Below, one piece after another: positions 33,099 to 42,015 of a DNA stretch of 64,000 bases. The position numbers were made by a program, and so were the translations under genes. The stretch lies in contig NZ_SCRP01000003.1 in the NCBI RefSeq assembly GCF_004298475.1, positions 62,001 to 126,000 on the forward strand, read 5' to 3'. The notes beneath the pieces were generated by a model. It saw only the letters and a list, made by a program, of their open reading frames with translations. It was not told the DNA's origin and made no database searches. Each line of letters opens with the position of its first letter. Position 1 is the first letter of the stretch. This stretch comes from Paraburkholderia sp. (GTDB lineage Bacteria; Pseudomonadota; Gammaproteobacteria; Burkholderiales; Burkholderiaceae).

Positions 33099-33394
33099 CC
33101 GCCCGGGACGCGGGCTTGTTTGGCCCGGCAGGCGAACACGAGGCTGAAGGTGGAGCCGCTCGTGGACGTATCGATGGTGTCGTAGGCGCCGCCGCATTGC
33201 GCGCGCGCCTGCTGCGAGCAGGAGTCGCGGTCGCCGGCGGACGGGCATTGCACCTTGACCGTCGGGCGGCCATCGGAGAGAAACAGCGGCGGGCTGCTGG
33301 TGCACGCGGACAAGGCGGCAAGCAGCGCGCAGGCGAGCGCCGCGAACGGCAGCCTGCACAAGCGGAAAGACAGCGACAAACCTGGACGATTCAT
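33095..33394 (-). CDS. Small putative lipoprotein
   Basis: 99 aa. Signal peptide with lipobox LSAC (Cys31), then a cysteine-containing mature part (VQCPSAGDRDSCSQQARAQCGG ... SLVFACRAK) that could form two disulfides. Its end overlaps the LuxR gene by 4 bases, convergently. GGGGTG precedes ATG 33394. Function unknown. Confidence 0.78.
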   Translation of the reverse strand: MNRPGLSLSFRLCRLPFAALACALLAALSACTSSPPLFLSDGRPTVKVQCPSAGDRDSCSQQARAQCGGAYDTIDTSTSGSTFSLVFACRAKQARVPGG

Positions 33395-33488
33395 GTAGCA
33401 CCCCAATGGACTTTCTCATTCTTCGATGTGCGATTGTGCCATGCCGCGCACCTGCGGCGCGGCATGCGCCGTCCGCGCGCGGGCGCGC

Positions 33489-34079
33489 TCAGTTCGGCGG
33501 CGGCAGCGTCTTGTAAGGCAGCGCGCCGTGCGGATCGGCGGCCACGCGCACAAACACCTGCTCGACATCCGGGATCGCTTCGAGGCGGCGCTGCAACGCA
33601 GCCCGATCGAATGAGGCGGGCGCGCATCCTTCCGCATAGACAAAACGCCGCTGCACGGTGATCCAGAGGCTCGTGTTCGCGAGCGACGCGTCGCCCTGGA
33701 ACTGCTGGCGAACCGCGGCCGCGATGTCCGCGTCGTAAAGGTACGCGTTCGGCTTCGAGCACTTGTGCGCAAGCCAGCACGTCGTGCCGCGCTCCACACG
33801 ATAATGCGCGTCGTCTTCGGCCTCGGCGCGGGTCATCAACGGCCCGAGCGGCACCGGACATGCGCTCACCGCACTCGACAGCGCGAAAAACGGATCGTTG
33901 TACCAGTTCTTGAACTGCGTCTGCGCGTCGGTTGCCGTCTGCGCCTGCACGGCGGCGCACGTCGCAAAACCAGCCGCATAGACCGCCACAAGACCGGCCG
34001 CGTGTGCGCCACGCGCAATCCATGTCATGCGCGCTGGCTTCACCCGGCGCAACACCCGAATCGATTCGCACCACTTCAT
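33489..34079 (-). CDS. Exported protein with a BON domain
   Basis: 196 aa from ATG 34079 (GGGGAGG about 11 bases upstream); ATG 34028 would give a shorter, more typical signal peptide (MTWIARGAHAAGLVAVYAAG, cleaved after AVQA). The C-terminal half is BON-like: DADIAAAVRQQFQGDASLANTSLWITVQRRFVYAEGC ... ALQRRLEAIPDVEQVFVRV. BON domains bind phospholipid membranes. Upstream part has four cysteines (SACPVP; CWLAHKC). Downstream neighbour is the lipoprotein gene, 94 bases away. Confidence 0.75.
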   Translation of the reverse strand: MKWCESIRVLRRVKPARMTWIARGAHAAGLVAVYAAGFATCAAVQAQTATDAQTQFKNWYNDPFFALSSAVSACPVPLGPLMTRAEAEDDAHYRVERGTTCWLAHKCSKPNAYLYDADIAAAVRQQFQGDASLANTSLWITVQRRFVYAEGCAPASFDRAALQRRLEAIPDVEQVFVRVAADPHGALPYKTLPPPN

Positions 34080-34235
34080 TGCCGCCGCCCTCCCCGCCGC
34101 CAGCACGTCCTGGCACGCCCCAGCACCGGCAACGATAGCGCCGGTCAACCGGCGTCGCAATCATCATACGATTCTGTAGAATTGCCGCGACGTCTCAAGG
34201 ATTGCCGAACCACGATCACCATTGAAGGAGACTCA

Positions 34236-35636
34236 ATGTCGTTTGTCATCGTCCTCGCCGCCCTGGCGTTCCTCATGCTCGCCGCCTATCGCGGCTACAG
34301 CGTGATTCTCTTCGCCCCCATCGCCGCGCTCGCGGCCGTGCTGCTCACCGGGCCGTCCGCCGTCGCGCCTGTGTTCTCCGGCATTTTCATGGACAAGATG
34401 GTCGGCTTCGTGAAGCTGTACTTTCCGGTGTTCCTGCTTGGCGCCGTATTCGGTAAGGTTATCGAACTTTCAGGCTTTTCCGAGTCGATCGTCCACGCCG
34501 CGATTCGCTACATCGGCCGCTCGCGGGCGAATGCCGTGATCGTTGCGGTATGCGCGCTGCTCACGTATGGCGGCGTGTCGCTCTTCGTCGTGGTGTTCGC
34601 GGTCTATCCGTTCGCCGCCGAACTCTATCGCCAGAGCAACATCCCGAAGCGGCTGATGCCCGGCGCCATCGCGCTCGGCGCGTTCTCGTTCACGATGGAC
34701 TCGCTGCCCGGCACGCCGCAGATCCAGAACATCATCCCGACGAGCTTCTTCAAGACAACCACGTGGGCCGCGCCCGTGCTCGGCATCATTGGCTCGCTCT
34801 TTATCATTGTCGTGGGTCTCACGTACCTCGAATGGCGCCGCCGCACGGCCATGGCGAAGGGCGAAGGCTACGGCACGTCGCTCGTGAACGAGCCCGATCG
34901 CGTCGAAACGAAGAGCCTGCCGAATCCGTTGCTCGCCATCGCGCCGCTCGCGCTCGTCGGCGTCGCGAATTTCCTGCTCACGCGCTGGATTCCGGTGTGG
35001 TACGGCGAAAGCTTCACCGTCACGCCCGACGTGCTGCCCGGCATTCACGCGCCCGTCACGACCACCATCAAGCAGGTCGTCGGCATCTGGTCCGTCGAAG
35101 GCGCGCTGCTGCTCGGCATCGCGCTCGTGCTCGTCACGGCGTTCCGCCGCGTGCAATCGCGCTTCGCGACCGGCACGAAGGCCGCCGTGGCGGGCGCGCT
35201 GCTCGCTTCGATGAATACCGCATCCGAATACGGCTTCGGCGGCGTGATCGCCGCGCTGCCGGGTTTCATCGTCGTGAGCGACGCGCTCAAGAGCATTCCG
35301 AATCCGCTCGTCAATGCGGCGGTTTCCGTGAGTTCGCTCGCGGGTATCACGGGCTCGGCATCGGGCGGCATGAGCATCGCGCTCGCAGCCATGTCCGACC
35401 AGTTCATCAGGAGCGCGCAGGCCGCGCAGATTCCGATGGAAGTGCTGCACCGCGTGGTCGCGATGGCGAGCGGCGGCATGGACACGCTTCCGCACAACGG
35501 CGCCGTCATCACGCTGCTCGCCGTGACGGGCCTCACGCACCGCGAGTCGTATCGCGACATCTTCGCGGTCACGGTCATCAAAACGCTCGCGGTGTTCTTC
35601 GTGATCGCCGTGTACTACGCGACCGGACTCGTTTGA
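34236..35636 (+). CDS. GntP-family permease
   Basis: 466 aa, about 12-14 membrane segments. The family signature is ALGAFSFTMDSLPGTPQIQNIIPTSFF and later MNTASEYGFGGVIAALPGF and GSASGGMSIALAAMSD. The family takes up gluconate and other small organic acids (citrate-like, hydroxybutyrate) with protons. GAAGGAG precedes ATG 34236. Stand-alone, so the substrate cannot be inferred. Confidence 0.92.
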   Translation: MSFVIVLAALAFLMLAAYRGYSVILFAPIAALAAVLLTGPSAVAPVFSGIFMDKMVGFVKLYFPVFLLGAVFGKVIELSGFSESIVHAAIRYIGRSRANAVIVAVCALLTYGGVSLFVVVFAVYPFAAELYRQSNIPKRLMPGAIALGAFSFTMDSLPGTPQIQNIIPTSFFKTTTWAAPVLGIIGSLFIIVVGLTYLEWRRRTAMAKGEGYGTSLVNEPDRVETKSLPNPLLAIAPLALVGVANFLLTRWIPVWYGESFTVTPDVLPGIHAPVTTTIKQVVGIWSVEGALLLGIALVLVTAFRRVQSRFATGTKAAVAGALLASMNTASEYGFGGVIAALPGFIVVSDALKSIPNPLVNAAVSVSSLAGITGSASGGMSIALAAMSDQFIRSAQAAQIPMEVLHRVVAMASGGMDTLPHNGAVITLLAVTGLTHRESYRDIFAVTVIKTLAVFFVIAVYYATGLV

Positions 35637-35925
35637 CCGCGTTTGACCACGTCTGACCGCTCGACCGTTCATGCAGCGGGGGCGCTGAAGGCGCGCGCGT
35701 TTTCCCATCGCGTGCCCGGCGCTGCCCGGCCACGCGCCGGGCAGCGCCGCATCCGGACACACAGCAGCGCAACCCGCGCGCCATAGCACCTGATTTTCCC
35801 GCTACGCAACACGCCGATTGGCGGCGCACGGCTTCGCGCGGATAATCCGTGAAGCTGCTTCGCGGGCGCAAGCCGACAGGCGGGGCCGCAGCATCGCAAG
35901 ACTCGTGCAATCCGCAGGAGGCAAG

Positions 35926-37386
35926 ATGACTGACTGGTCCGCCATACGGCATGTTGTTGTCCTGATGCTGGAGAACCGTTCGTTCGATAACGTCCTCGGT
36001 TTCCTGCGCCCGGCAGGCTCCGATTTCGACGGGCTCGACGGCGCCGGTTGCGCGGGCAACGACGGCATCGCACCGTGGCCCACGCCCGAGGGCACCGACT
36101 GTTCGACGGTCCCCAACCCCGATCCGGGCGAAACGTTCGACGACATCAACGCGCAACTCTTCAACGGACCGATCACCGGCGTGCCGTCGATGAGCGGCTT
36201 CGTCGCCAATTACAAACACCTCGGCGGCAACGGCGCCGAGATCATGCACTGTTTCACGCGCAACGATCTGCCTGTCCTGAGCAAGCTGGCGAGCAGCTTC
36301 GCCGTATCGGATCGCTGGTTCGCGTCGGCGCCGTGCCAGACCTGGCCCAACCGGTTTTTCGTGCATGCGGGCACCGCCAACGGGTATGAGAACAACACGC
36401 TCGACGGCTTTCCGTTTCCGATGCAAACGATCTTCAACGAACTGCAAGGCGTCGAGCCGTGGAAGATCTATTTCCACGATTTTCCGCAGACCGCGCTGCT
36501 CTCGCGCCTGTGGCCGTATTTCGCGAATTTCCGGCTGATCGACGAATTCATCAGCGACGCTGCGGCAGGCCAATTGCCGGCCTACGCCTTCATCGAGCCG
36601 CGGTATTACCCGGATGTGGTGCAATTGCCGAACGATATGCATCCGCCGCATCACGTGCCGTTCGCCGATGCGCTTGTCGCACGCGTCTATAACGCGGTGC
36701 GTGCGTCGCCCAACTGGGACAACACGCTGCTGATCGTCACGTTCGACGAACACGGCGGCTGTTTCGATCACGTTCCCCCGCCCGCCGCGACGCAGCCCGA
36801 ACCGCCACGGCCGATGCAGCGCTTCACGTTCGACCGCTTCGGCGTGCGCGTACCGGCCATCATCGTCTCGCCGTACACCGCCGCGGGCACCGTGTTGCGC
36901 GCGGACGGTCCCGTGCCGTACGACCACACGTCGATCCTCAAGACCGTGCGCAACTGCTTCGGCATTGCCGGGCCGCTCTCCGCGCGCGAGGCCGCCGCAC
37001 CGGATCTGTCCGCGGCGCTCAATGCGCCCTTCGACGCGAATCGCGGGCCGCTATCGATCGATGTGCCCGCACCCATCGTCGACGACGCCGCACTGCAGGC
37101 CGCGAACGGGCGCGACGTGACGCACATGCAGGGTCTGTTCGCGCTGGCCGCAAAGAGCCTCGCGCCACTGGGCGGCGGCACGACCGTCGCCCAGCACATT
37201 CAGGATCTCATCCAGTCGAAGAATGCCCCGGCTGGCGCGGCCGACGCCCGGACACCGGCCGCACCGACAACCGCCGGAGCCGCAGGCGCGTTTGCGCGCA
37301 GCGTCATGCAGAAGATACTCGCGCGGTTCGCGACGCCGAAGCCGCCGCCCGAGGCGCCGCAAGACTCGATCTATCGCGGTCAATGA
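35926..37386 (+). CDS. Phosphoesterase family protein (phospholipase C/acid phosphatase-like)
   Basis: 486 aa. Alkaline-phosphatase superfamily phosphoesterase (PF04185 type): metal/nucleophile motif MLENRSFDNVLGF (14-26), PCQTWPNRFFVHAGT, and metal ligands in IVTFDEHGGCFDHVPPP. Related enzymes hydrolyse phosphatidylcholine or phosphomonoesters. AGGAGG lies before ATG 35926. Unlike secreted PLCs there is no Tat or Sec signal, so it is cytosolic or exported by another route. The C-terminus (after about 420) is Ala/Pro-rich. Transcribed with the small gene at 37417, 30 bases downstream. Confidence 0.87.
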   Translation: MTDWSAIRHVVVLMLENRSFDNVLGFLRPAGSDFDGLDGAGCAGNDGIAPWPTPEGTDCSTVPNPDPGETFDDINAQLFNGPITGVPSMSGFVANYKHLGGNGAEIMHCFTRNDLPVLSKLASSFAVSDRWFASAPCQTWPNRFFVHAGTANGYENNTLDGFPFPMQTIFNELQGVEPWKIYFHDFPQTALLSRLWPYFANFRLIDEFISDAAAGQLPAYAFIEPRYYPDVVQLPNDMHPPHHVPFADALVARVYNAVRASPNWDNTLLIVTFDEHGGCFDHVPPPAATQPEPPRPMQRFTFDRFGVRVPAIIVSPYTAAGTVLRADGPVPYDHTSILKTVRNCFGIAGPLSAREAAAPDLSAALNAPFDANRGPLSIDVPAPIVDDAALQAANGRDVTHMQGLFALAAKSLAPLGGGTTVAQHIQDLIQSKNAPAGAADARTPAAPTTAGAAGAFARSVMQKILARFATPKPPPEAPQDSIYRGQ

Positions 37387-37416
37387 CGTTTTCAACTGGA
37401 CTTCCAGGAGAATGCG

Positions 37417-37875
37417 ATGCCCTTACCCTCCGATACCGGCACCTGGCTCGCGCAGCCCATGAATTACTGGTACGCGGCGCTGCGGCCGTTCTTTGCGCTT
37501 TACGCCGCACCGAGATCGCTCGACCAGTCGATCCTGCCGTGGACCTTCGCGGGCCTTGTGATCAACGAGAACAATTCGAGCGATCCGGCTACCGAACAGG
37601 CCGTCGTCACCAGGGACAGTTATGGCCGGCAACTGGGACGCATCTCCGATGCGCTCGCGTGCCTGATCGACACGCTTGCCGAGGACGAAAAGAAGAACAA
37701 GGCCATCGAGGCGTTTCTCGGCATGAAGGCGCAAATCGACGAGATCAAGGACAAGGCTCAGGCCGCACGCTTCGACAAGGTGCTGTCCGACCTCGCAGAC
37801 CTCCGCCAGCGCGACGAGCGTACCTTCTACGAACGCGTCGAGCGCGTCAGCGCGCTCGCGAACTCGTCGAGTTGA
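37417..37875 (+). CDS. Unknown partner protein downstream of the phosphoesterase
   Basis: 152 aa, soluble, no signal. N-terminal part hydrophobic-aromatic (MNYWYAALRPFFALYAAP), C-terminal half highly charged helix (AEDEKKNKAIEAFLGMKAQI ... VLSDLADLRQRDERTFYERV). AGGAG precedes the ATG 37417. Co-transcribed with the phosphoesterase; could be a chaperone, inhibitor or regulator of it. The last 29 bases overlap the end of bluB on the other strand. Confidence 0.8.
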   Translation: MPLPSDTGTWLAQPMNYWYAALRPFFALYAAPRSLDQSILPWTFAGLVINENNSSDPATEQAVVTRDSYGRQLGRISDALACLIDTLAEDEKKNKAIEAFLGMKAQIDEIKDKAQAARFDKVLSDLADLRQRDERTFYERVERVSALANSSS

Positions 37876-38626
37876 GCGTCCCGTTCAGACCATTCTCCTG
37901 AATGGTTGCCTGCTGCTGACGCAAGCAGTCGATGAGCGGATCGTCTGCTTTGGCCTGTTGTTCCCACTGGTCGATATAAACCAGTTGATCGATCGGCAAC
38001 CTGGGCAGCCAACCCGCGCTTTCCAGCTCCGGCTTGTCGTAGAAGTGGCTGACGTAGCCCAGACAGAGATAGGCCACCGGCACGATATTGCGGGGAATCT
38101 GGAGCGCGTCCTGCACATCGCGCTGATTGAAGATGCTCACCCAACCCACGCCCAGACCTTCGGCGCGTGCAGCCAGCCACAGATTTTGCACCGCGCAGAC
38201 GCTGCTATAGAGATCCATCGTCCGAATATGGGTGCGCCCCACGACGACCGGACCGGTACGTTTGCGATCGCAGGTGATACAGAGGTTGACGGGCGACTCC
38301 AGGATGCCTTCGAGTTTGAGGCGGCTGTAGACTTCGCGCTTTTCGCCATCGAACATCTGCGCGGCTTCTGCGTTGGCCTTTTTGAACAGGTCATGGACGC
38401 GCTGCTTGACGTCCTGCGAGCGAACCACCAGAAAATTCCAGGGCTGCATGAAGCCCACCGAAGGCGCATGGTGCGCGGCCATCAGAACGCGGCTTAACAC
38501 CTCGTCGGGGATGGCGTCGGGCAGGAATTGTCCGCGCACGTCACGGCGGCTGAAAATGGTTCGGTAGACTGCGGCGCGTTCTGCTTCGGAAAATTGGTGA
38601 TCGGGCCGGACAGCTTGGCTTTCCAT
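37847..38626 (-). CDS. bluB: 5,6-dimethylbenzimidazole synthase
   Basis: 259 aa nitroreductase-fold flavoenzyme that fragments FMN to make the lower ligand of vitamin B12. Signature: AAVYRTIFSRRDVRGQFLPD, HHAPSVGFMQPWNFLVV and LAARAEGLGVGWVSIF. ATG 38626 has AGGGGAA upstream; longer frames would run into the leader. A cobalamin riboswitch in the 5' leader directly supports a B12 role. The 3' end overlaps a convergent gene by 29 bases. Confidence 0.95.
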   Translation of the reverse strand: MESQAVRPDHQFSEAERAAVYRTIFSRRDVRGQFLPDAIPDEVLSRVLMAAHHAPSVGFMQPWNFLVVRSQDVKQRVHDLFKKANAEAAQMFDGEKREVYSRLKLEGILESPVNLCITCDRKRTGPVVVGRTHIRTMDLYSSVCAVQNLWLAARAEGLGVGWVSIFNQRDVQDALQIPRNIVPVAYLCLGYVSHFYDKPELESAGWLPRLPIDQLVYIDQWEQQAKADDPLIDCLRQQQATIQENGLNGTLNSTSSRAR

Positions 38627-38650
38627 GGATTCCCCTTTTGGAAAAGATTC

Positions 38651-38676
38651 GGCTGCCGGGCCTGGCAGCGTTTTTT
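38651..38676 (+). terminator. Hairpin in bluB leader; plus-strand intrinsic terminator
   Basis: GGCTGCC-GGGCCT-GGCAGCG followed by TTTTTT on the plus strand. It could stop antisense transcription coming from the convergent phosphoesterase operon. On the bluB transcript the same hairpin lies between aptamer and start codon and may be part of the riboswitch expression platform. Confidence 0.6.
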
Positions 38677-38679
38677 CGC

Positions 38680-38830
38680 TCTTCAGGCCGGTCTTCTGAC
38701 TTGGATTCATCCGTGTAGAGCGCCTTCCCGGCTCGCGCCAGTGGCATGTTGCTCTACCCGTCCTCCATACAGCGTTGGGCACGTGGCGGAATTGCACCGC
38801 CTTCCCGATTCTCCCTTGCGGGCACCTGAA
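38680..38830 (-). promoter_or_regulatory. Cobalamin (AdoCbl-type) riboswitch upstream of bluB
   Basis: On the minus strand the leader contains, in order, AGGTGCCC, GGGAGAATCGGGAAGGCGGTG, GACGGGTAGAGCAAC, the B12-box region ATGCCACTGGC, CCGGGAAGGCGC, and the closing AGTCAGAAGACCGGCC. These are the conserved blocks of the cobalamin aptamer in the correct order. It should switch bluB off when B12 is plentiful. Downstream, TTTTCC-AAAA-GGGGAA can pair over the bluB ribosome site. Confidence 0.93.
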
Positions 38831-38904
38831 GAAAAGTCGCCGCAACAAATCGTTGCGGCGGCCCGAATCCTATTACACCCGTGAAATGCGGGCAACCACG
38901 CCAG

Positions 38905-39801
38905 TCAGGCTGTCGCACGCCGGGTGAAAATACGGCGGGTCAGATCGAATGCGACGAGATTGCCCGCCAGGATCAGCACCAGTCCGACCACGGCCAGCAA
39001 TGACCAACGGTAGCCTTCGAAGACGGTCGAAATCGCGAGCGCGACGATCGGAAACAACACCGTGCAATAGGCTGCGCGCTCGGGTCCGATCCGGCCAACC
39101 AGCGTCAGATACGCGGTAAATCCAATCACCGATCCTGCGATGACGAGATAGGCAAGCGCGCCGAGGTAACGTGCATCCAGTTCGGGCCGGAACGGCAAAC
39201 CGGCGAACGCGCTGCCGGCCACCAGCACCGTGGTGCCGATCAGCATGGCCCAACCATTCGTGACAAGCGGATCCAACCCCATGGATTGCATGCGGCTGGA
39301 CAACAGATTGCCCGCCGAAAAACACTGCGTGCCGAGAAACGCGACGGCAAGCCCGAGCCAGGCGGTCTGGTCGCCGATATGGCCCGCCATCTGTTGCAGG
39401 AACAGGCAAACAATCCCGATCAGGCCGAGCACGGCTCCGCCGACCGCGGAAGGCTGCAGCGGCCGCCCCATGAACAGGCGGCCGTTGATGGAATTGAGCA
39501 GCGGCGCTGTCGAGAACACGACGGCGACGAGACCGCTCGGCACGATGCCCTCGGCATAGTAAAAGCACAGGAAGTTAAGGCAGAAGAGCGCAAGCCCCTG
39601 GCCCACCAGATATCGCCACGCCGCGCGCGGCGGCCAGATCGGGCGGCGCATGATGCGCAGCAGCGCAAACATCACGAGCGCCGCGAGCCCGAAGCGCCAG
39701 GCGATGGAAACGGGTGCCGGGACGACGCCAAGCTGCCATTTAATGGCGATCCAGGTGGTGCCCCAGATCACGACGGTGAGCGCATAGAGCAAGAGATTCA
39801 T
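38905..39801 (-). CDS. EamA/DMT-family transporter
   Basis: 298 aa, ten membrane segments in two EamA repeats (WGTTWIAIKWQLGVVPAP; GLVAVVFSTAPLLNSI; then VLGLIGIVCLF and IGFTAYLTLVGRIGPERAAYCTVLFPIVAL). Drug/metabolite exporters, often for amino acids or purines. ATG 39801 gives the family start MNLLLYALTVVIWG; a GTG at 39834 would add 11 residues. Divergent from an AraC regulator, which likely controls it. Its end is 75 bases before the riboswitch. Confidence 0.9.
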   Translation of the reverse strand: MNLLLYALTVVIWGTTWIAIKWQLGVVPAPVSIAWRFGLAALVMFALLRIMRRPIWPPRAAWRYLVGQGLALFCLNFLCFYYAEGIVPSGLVAVVFSTAPLLNSINGRLFMGRPLQPSAVGGAVLGLIGIVCLFLQQMAGHIGDQTAWLGLAVAFLGTQCFSAGNLLSSRMQSMGLDPLVTNGWAMLIGTTVLVAGSAFAGLPFRPELDARYLGALAYLVIAGSVIGFTAYLTLVGRIGPERAAYCTVLFPIVALAISTVFEGYRWSLLAVVGLVLILAGNLVAFDLTRRIFTRRATA

Positions 39802-39960
39802 TTCCGGAACCAGTTCGAAACTGAAAGTCCCCACTATCGCGCGCAGTTGTGACCCGCACTTGTCCAGGATTGCGCTTTTTTGTCGGCGGCCTGCTCCGGC
39901 CGGCGCGCGCGTATACTTTCACGATCCCTCCACCGGTCGCGCAGCGGCCTGTTGCGAACC

Positions 39961-40878
39961 ATGAACGCCCAGCCGACTCCCTCCGTGCCCGATCTCGCCG
40001 ACAGCCCATTCGGGCTGCATTCGGTGTGCCGCACGCTGAGCGAAGCCGACGCGACGCTCGAACGGTTTGCCTGGCTCGGCGACCGGCTTGCGGCAGCCGT
40101 CTGGGTGCGCGAGACGCGCGAGACGGAGACGGTCTACGAGCGGCCCGGCCATCACACGCTCTCGTGCTACATCGACGGCGGCTACCGGACGGAGCGGCAA
40201 AAACTGCCGGGCATCTACGGCGCACCGAGCCGCCTCTGCGCGCTGCCGGGCGATCACGAATCGCGCTGGTGGGTGCGGGGCCACATGCATTTCATGCACC
40301 TTTATTTCCTGCCGGAGCACTTTACGCAACGTGCCGTCAGCGAACTCGATCTGGAACCGCGCGAACTCACGCTGGCAGACCGCACGTATTTCGAAGACGA
40401 GCGGATCGCCATGCTTTGCCAGACGCTTGCCCACGAAGACTGGACCGATCCGCAAGGGCTTTTGCGCAGCAACGAAACGGCCCACGAAGTGCTGAGCCTG
40501 CTGCTGCGCAGCCAGAGCGTGCGCCGCCCGGGCGCGGCGCTCAAGGGCGGCCTTTCGGTGGCGACGCGGCGGCGCCTGCGCGACTACATCGACGCCCATC
40601 TGGGCGAGCCGCTGACGCTCGGCGCACTCGCTGAAATCGCGTGCCTGTCCGAATACCATCTCGCGCGCATGTTCCGCACGTCGTTCGGTCAGCCGCCGCA
40701 TGCATGGATTGCGGCCCAGCGTCTCGAACGGGCCCGCGCCCTGTTGCGCTCGACCGCACAACCGCTCGTGCAGATTGCGGCCGAGTGCGGCTATGCGAAC
40801 GCGAGCCACTTCAGCCATCGCTTCCGCGATGCATTCGGTGCCGCGCCCAATACTTACCGGCAAGCAGTCCAGAAATAG
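39961..40878 (+). CDS. AraC-family transcriptional regulator
   Basis: 305 aa. N-terminal ligand/cupin-like domain, C-terminal double helix-turn-helix: RDYIDAHLGEPLTLGALAEIACLSEYHLARMFRTSFGQPP and IAAECGYANASHFSHRFRDAFGAAP. The mid region (GHMHFMHLYFLPEHFTQRAV) resembles regulators of multidrug or amino-acid exporters. ATG 39961 is chosen because 27 upstream in-frame residues lack conservation features. Divergent from the EamA transporter. Confidence 0.92.
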   Translation: MNAQPTPSVPDLADSPFGLHSVCRTLSEADATLERFAWLGDRLAAAVWVRETRETETVYERPGHHTLSCYIDGGYRTERQKLPGIYGAPSRLCALPGDHESRWWVRGHMHFMHLYFLPEHFTQRAVSELDLEPRELTLADRTYFEDERIAMLCQTLAHEDWTDPQGLLRSNETAHEVLSLLLRSQSVRRPGAALKGGLSVATRRRLRDYIDAHLGEPLTLGALAEIACLSEYHLARMFRTSFGQPPHAWIAAQRLERARALLRSTAQPLVQIAAECGYANASHFSHRFRDAFGAAPNTYRQAVQK

Positions 40879-40997
40879 CCCGCGGGTGCCACGCGGGTGC
40901 CAGCAGACTAGCCACGACGATCTCGCACCAGGAAAGAGAAACCGCAACAAAAGCGCTTGCAAGCGCGCACGAGTCTCTCTATAATTCGCGCCTCGAC

Positions 40998-41074
40998 AGG
41001 CTCGTAGCTCAGCTGGTTAGAGCACCACCTTGACATGGTGGGGGTCGTTGGTTCGAGTCCAATCGAGCCTACCA
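40998..41074 (+). tRNA. tRNA-Val (GAC)
   Basis: Full cloverleaf: acceptor AGGCTCG/CGAGCCT, D arm GCTCAGCTGGTTAGAGC, anticodon stem CCACC/GGTGG with loop TTGACAT (anticodon GAC), T arm GTTGG-TTCGAGT-CCAAT, encoded CCA end. A terminator follows 35 bases downstream. Confidence 0.96.
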
Positions 41075-41109
41075 ACGAATAGTGCAGTACCTTGTTGCAA
41101 CACCCGGCA

Positions 41110-41149
41110 ATGACGCAGTCCCTCGCGGGAATGCGTCATTTTCGTTTTT
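41110..41149 (+). terminator. Terminator of the tRNA-Val transcript
   Basis: ATGACGCA...TGCGTCAT stem with an inner CCC/GGG pair, followed by TTTTCGTTTTT. Confidence 0.8.
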
Positions 41150-41241
41150 GGCTTTATTCTTTCGCAGATCGCCATGCGCTGCGGCATGGATGCGTAGTTA
41201 TCCAAAACATCCTGCGCAGCCGCCTGCCCGCTGCCGAGGGA

Positions 41242-41275
41242 AAGTCAGGCAAGGCGATTGCGCCTTGCCTGACTT
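41242..41275. terminator. Terminator of the SYLF lipoprotein gene
   Basis: Perfect 15-bp inverted repeat AAGTCAGGCAAGGCG / CGCCTTGCCTGACTT with loop ATTG, 10 bases beyond the minus-strand stop at 41285. Confidence 0.75.
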
Positions 41276-41284
41276 CCTGCGCGT

Positions 41285-41872
41285 CTAGATCTTCAGCCGC
41301 GTGACCTTCGTACCCGCGAGCGACACATCGCCCATCAGGCCCGCGTTCGTCACGATGAACACCTGAACCGGCGCCGTCGCGGTGGTCGTATCGACAGCAC
41401 CGTTCGCGCCCATCTTCACGAGCGCCACCGACGCATCCGCTCCCGCCGACCAGCCCTCCGACGCGCGGAAGCGGTTGAGCGAATCCTGGGTCATGAAGCA
41501 GAAGATGACCGCCTTCGACTGCGCGCCCGCCTGCAGACCCAACGATCCCGACACGGTGCTGTAGTAGCCCACCGTTGCACCGCCCACGCGCAGCGCGCCT
41601 TCGCCATACTGCCCGCCGACGATGAATCCGGCCTGCAGCACGGACGGGAACACGAGCACGCCACGTGCCTTTGCTACGAGTTCATGCGAGCCCGGCACGG
41701 TCGTAAAGAGCTTGTTCAAGGCGCCGTCGATACCTGCGTCAATCGACTGGCGTCGCGAGGCGTTATCCGCCGCGCTCGGATTCGTGCCCGGCGTGGTGGT
41801 ACACCCCTCGAGCGCAAATGCGCCCGAGGCGAGCGCGGCGGCGGCCGTGAGGATGAAGTTTCGTCGTTGCAT
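41285..41872 (-). CDS. SYLF/YSC84-domain lipoprotein
   Basis: 195 aa. Signal sequence MQRRNFILTAAAALASGAF ending in LEGC (Cys24); Glu at -2 is unusual for a lipobox, so lipidation is likely but not certain. Mature part is the SYLF (Ysc84) lipid-binding domain: ARGVLVFPSVLQAGFIVGGQYGEGALR and SLGLQAGAQSKAVIFCFMT. GGAG precedes ATG 41872. Function in bacteria unknown, probably membrane-associated. Confidence 0.9.
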   Translation of the reverse strand: MQRRNFILTAAAALASGAFALEGCTTTPGTNPSAADNASRRQSIDAGIDGALNKLFTTVPGSHELVAKARGVLVFPSVLQAGFIVGGQYGEGALRVGGATVGYYSTVSGSLGLQAGAQSKAVIFCFMTQDSLNRFRASEGWSAGADASVALVKMGANGAVDTTTATAPVQVFIVTNAGLMGDVSLAGTKVTRLKI

Positions 41873-42015
41873 CGTTATCTCCACACGAATGGGAATGTGG
41901 GAACGTGAGCGCAAGCCGCATTCCCACATTCCCACCCCAGTTTGCACGAAATCGATGAGAGGCGTCCGCGCAGTGGTCACTCCGCATTGGATCAGTGCGC
42001 ATCAATGCAGATCGA

